Of a stretch of DNA of 5,822 bases, positions 4,634 through 5,822 are shown in pieces; position 1 is the stretch's first letter; each line of letters starts with the position of its first letter. The translations under genes were made by a program, and so were the position numbers. The notes below the pieces were generated by a model. It had not been told where the DNA came from and did no database searches. It was given only the letters and a program-made list of their open reading frames with translations. Source of the stretch: Pseudomonadota bacterium (GTDB taxonomy: Bacteria; Pseudomonadota; Gammaproteobacteria; Burkholderiales; Burkholderiaceae_D); NCBI GenBank assembly GCA_023420795.1, contig JAEZVM010000432.1, forward strand, positions 1-5,822, read 5' to 3'.

Positions 4634-5822
4634 ATGCGTAAATCTGTCCCATGCCTGCGCCATCTTGGTGGTGGCATTCACCCCTTGCTGCTGGCTTCGC
4701 TGGTAGTCGCTGTTCTGGTCGGTATTCCCATCCTTGGCGTGCTGTCGAATCTTGTCGTTAGCTCCGATGCGAACGGTGGCAGCGGCGCGACCTTCGCGCA
4801 TCTGTGGTCCACCGTCCTGCCGGAGTATCTGCTGAACAGCATGTATATCTCCGTCATCGTCGCCGTGTTTGCCGGCATCGGAGGCGTCGGATGCGCCTGG
4901 CTGGTCGCGGTGTTCGATTTCCCCGGCAAGCGGCTTTTCGAGTGGGCGCTGGTGTTGCCGCTGGCGATGCCGGCTTATGTGGTCGCCTACGCCTATACCG
5001 ATTTCCTGCAGTTTTCCGGGCCGGTGCAGAGCGCGCTGCGGGAAGCGTTCGGCTGGCAGGCGGGAGACTACTGGTTCCCGCAGATTCGTTCTGTCGGCGG
5101 CGCCGGCATCCTGTTCGCGATGGTGCTCTATCCCTATGTCTATCTGTTGGCGCGCAATGCTTTCCTGGAGCGCAGTCCGCGGATGTGGGATGCGGCGCGC
5201 ACGCTGGGAATGGGGCCGTGGCGCACCTTCTTCAAAGTAAGCTTGCCGCTGGCGCGCCCCGCTGCCGTGGCGGGCATCGCGCTGGCATTGATGGAAACGC
5301 TTGCCGACTATGGCGCGGTGGCCTACTTCGGCGTGCCGACGCTGACCACCGGTATTTACAAGTCTTGGTATACCTTTTCCGACCGCACGGCGGCGGCGCA
5401 GATTGCAGCGGTGCTGCTGCTCGCGGTGACGCTGCTGATGCTTCTGGAGCAGAAAAGCCGCGGGCGAGCGCGCTATTACGCGGTGGGTGGCCGCACCAAG
5501 ATACAGCAGCCGATGCTGTTGCGCGGCATGCACGCATGGGCCGCATCACTGTTCTGTTCGGTTCCGGTACTGCTGGGTTTCGCGATTCCGGTAGCGATAC
5601 TGCTGCGCCTGATATCGCGCGAAGAAACGGTCGAATTCGGTACGCGCTATTTCGGCTGGCTGACCAACAGCGTCCTGCTGGCCGGGATCACCGCCATGAT
5701 CGCCGTCGCAATCTGCGTGCTGCTAGCCTATGCCGCGCGCGTCACGCGTAGTCGCGTGCAGGCGGCGTGCAACCGGATTGTCAGCATGGGGTATGCGATC
5801 CCGGGCGCGGTAATCGCCGTTG
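4634..5822 (+). CDS. fbpB: Ferric iron ABC transporter permease (FbpB-like), 3' end outside window
   Basis: 396 complete codons are visible with no stop before the window edge; FbpB-type permeases are usually about 500-560 residues with two fused permease halves. It forms the inner-membrane channel that takes ferric iron from the periplasmic binding protein. Likely membrane segments: about 17-40, 66-95, 102-124, 155-174, 208-232, 255-272, 302-327 and 342-367. The first ATPase-contact loop (EAA motif) is clear: DAARTLGMGPWRTFFKVSLP (186-205). After it, METLADYGAVAYFGV (220-234) and TLTTGIYKSWY (236-246) are typical of the iron subfamily. The second half begins near residue 300; its EAA loop lies beyond the window. 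The ATG at 4634 is the first start after an in-frame TAG at 4622-4624; the only purine-rich site, CGGAA, is about 12 bases upstream, so initiation may be weak. It is divergent from the ATPase gene across the Fur box. Confidence 0.9.
   Translation, partial: MRKSVPCLRHLGGGIHPLLLASLVVAVLVGIPILGVLSNLVVSSDANGGSGATFAHLWSTVLPEYLLNSMYISVIVAVFAGIGGVGCAWLVAVFDFPGKRLFEWALVLPLAMPAYVVAYAYTDFLQFSGPVQSALREAFGWQAGDYWFPQIRSVGGAGILFAMVLYPYVYLLARNAFLERSPRMWDAARTLGMGPWRTFFKVSLPLARPAAVAGIALALMETLADYGAVAYFGVPTLTTGIYKSWYTFSDRTAAAQIAAVLLLAVTLLMLLEQKSRGRARYYAVGGRTKIQQPMLLRGMHAWAASLFCSVPVLLGFAIPVAILLRLISREETVEFGTRYFGWLTNSVLLAGITAMIAVAICVLLAYAARVTRSRVQAACNRIVSMGYAIPGAVIAV

Noticed and set aside
4598..5533. A 311-codon open frame on the minus strand, opposite the permease
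   Set aside because: Its translation is rich in R, H, Q and P without any fold or family marks, whereas the plus-strand frame encodes a clear ABC permease. It arises from GC-rich codon bias.
4804..5751. A 315-codon open frame on the plus strand in another frame from the permease
   Set aside because: Arg/Ala/Gly-rich nonsense-like translation, while the frame starting at 4634 shows membrane segments and the EAA loop over the same bases.

Overview
The window looks like a chromosomal segment of a GC-rich betaproteobacterium, most likely Burkholderiales and possibly Oxalobacteraceae. This rests on protein style: a single-domain FKBP of the type common there, an EI24-domain membrane protein next to a stand-alone CinA-type molybdopterin-binding protein, and an Fbp-type ferric iron transporter. 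The genus cannot be fixed from sequence reading alone. No transposase, integrase, phage gene, tRNA, rRNA or CRISPR array was seen, and base composition looks even throughout.

Layout: bases 1-846 hold the C-terminal part of a wax ester synthase/diacylglycerol acyltransferase (+), cut by the left window edge. It meets, tail to tail with a 5-base gap, a 71-residue lipoprotein gene (-, 852-1067). A 140-base gap with two hairpins, one of them a perfect 11-base inverted repeat, separates this from a 118-residue FKBP-type prolyl isomerase (-, 1208-1564). A 193-base divergent intergenic region follows, with an extended -10 promoter for the FKBP gene. Next come an EI24-family membrane protein (+, 1759-2586) and a CinA-type molybdopterin-binding protein (+, 2648-3448). 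The latter ends 6 bases from the end of a ferric iron ABC transporter ATPase gene (-, 3455-4552). From a short A+T-rich divergent promoter region runs the iron transporter permease gene (+, 4634 to the right edge, 396 codons seen, open at the 3' end).

The clearest functional unit is the iron uptake pair at 3455-5822. The ATPase (FbpC-like) and the permease (FbpB-like) are transcribed divergently from about 80 bases. These contain a strong Fur-box match (4581-4599) lying over a perfect TATAAT on each strand, so one Fur dimer site could shut both genes when iron is plentiful. The periplasmic iron-binding protein (FbpA) is not in the window. The other genes look like ordinary accessory or housekeeping functions without an obvious shared pathway. 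I did not find convincing evidence of a wholly new system; the most interesting items are the bidirectional Fur operator, the perfect inverted repeat at 1118-1144 and the small acid-tailed lipoprotein.
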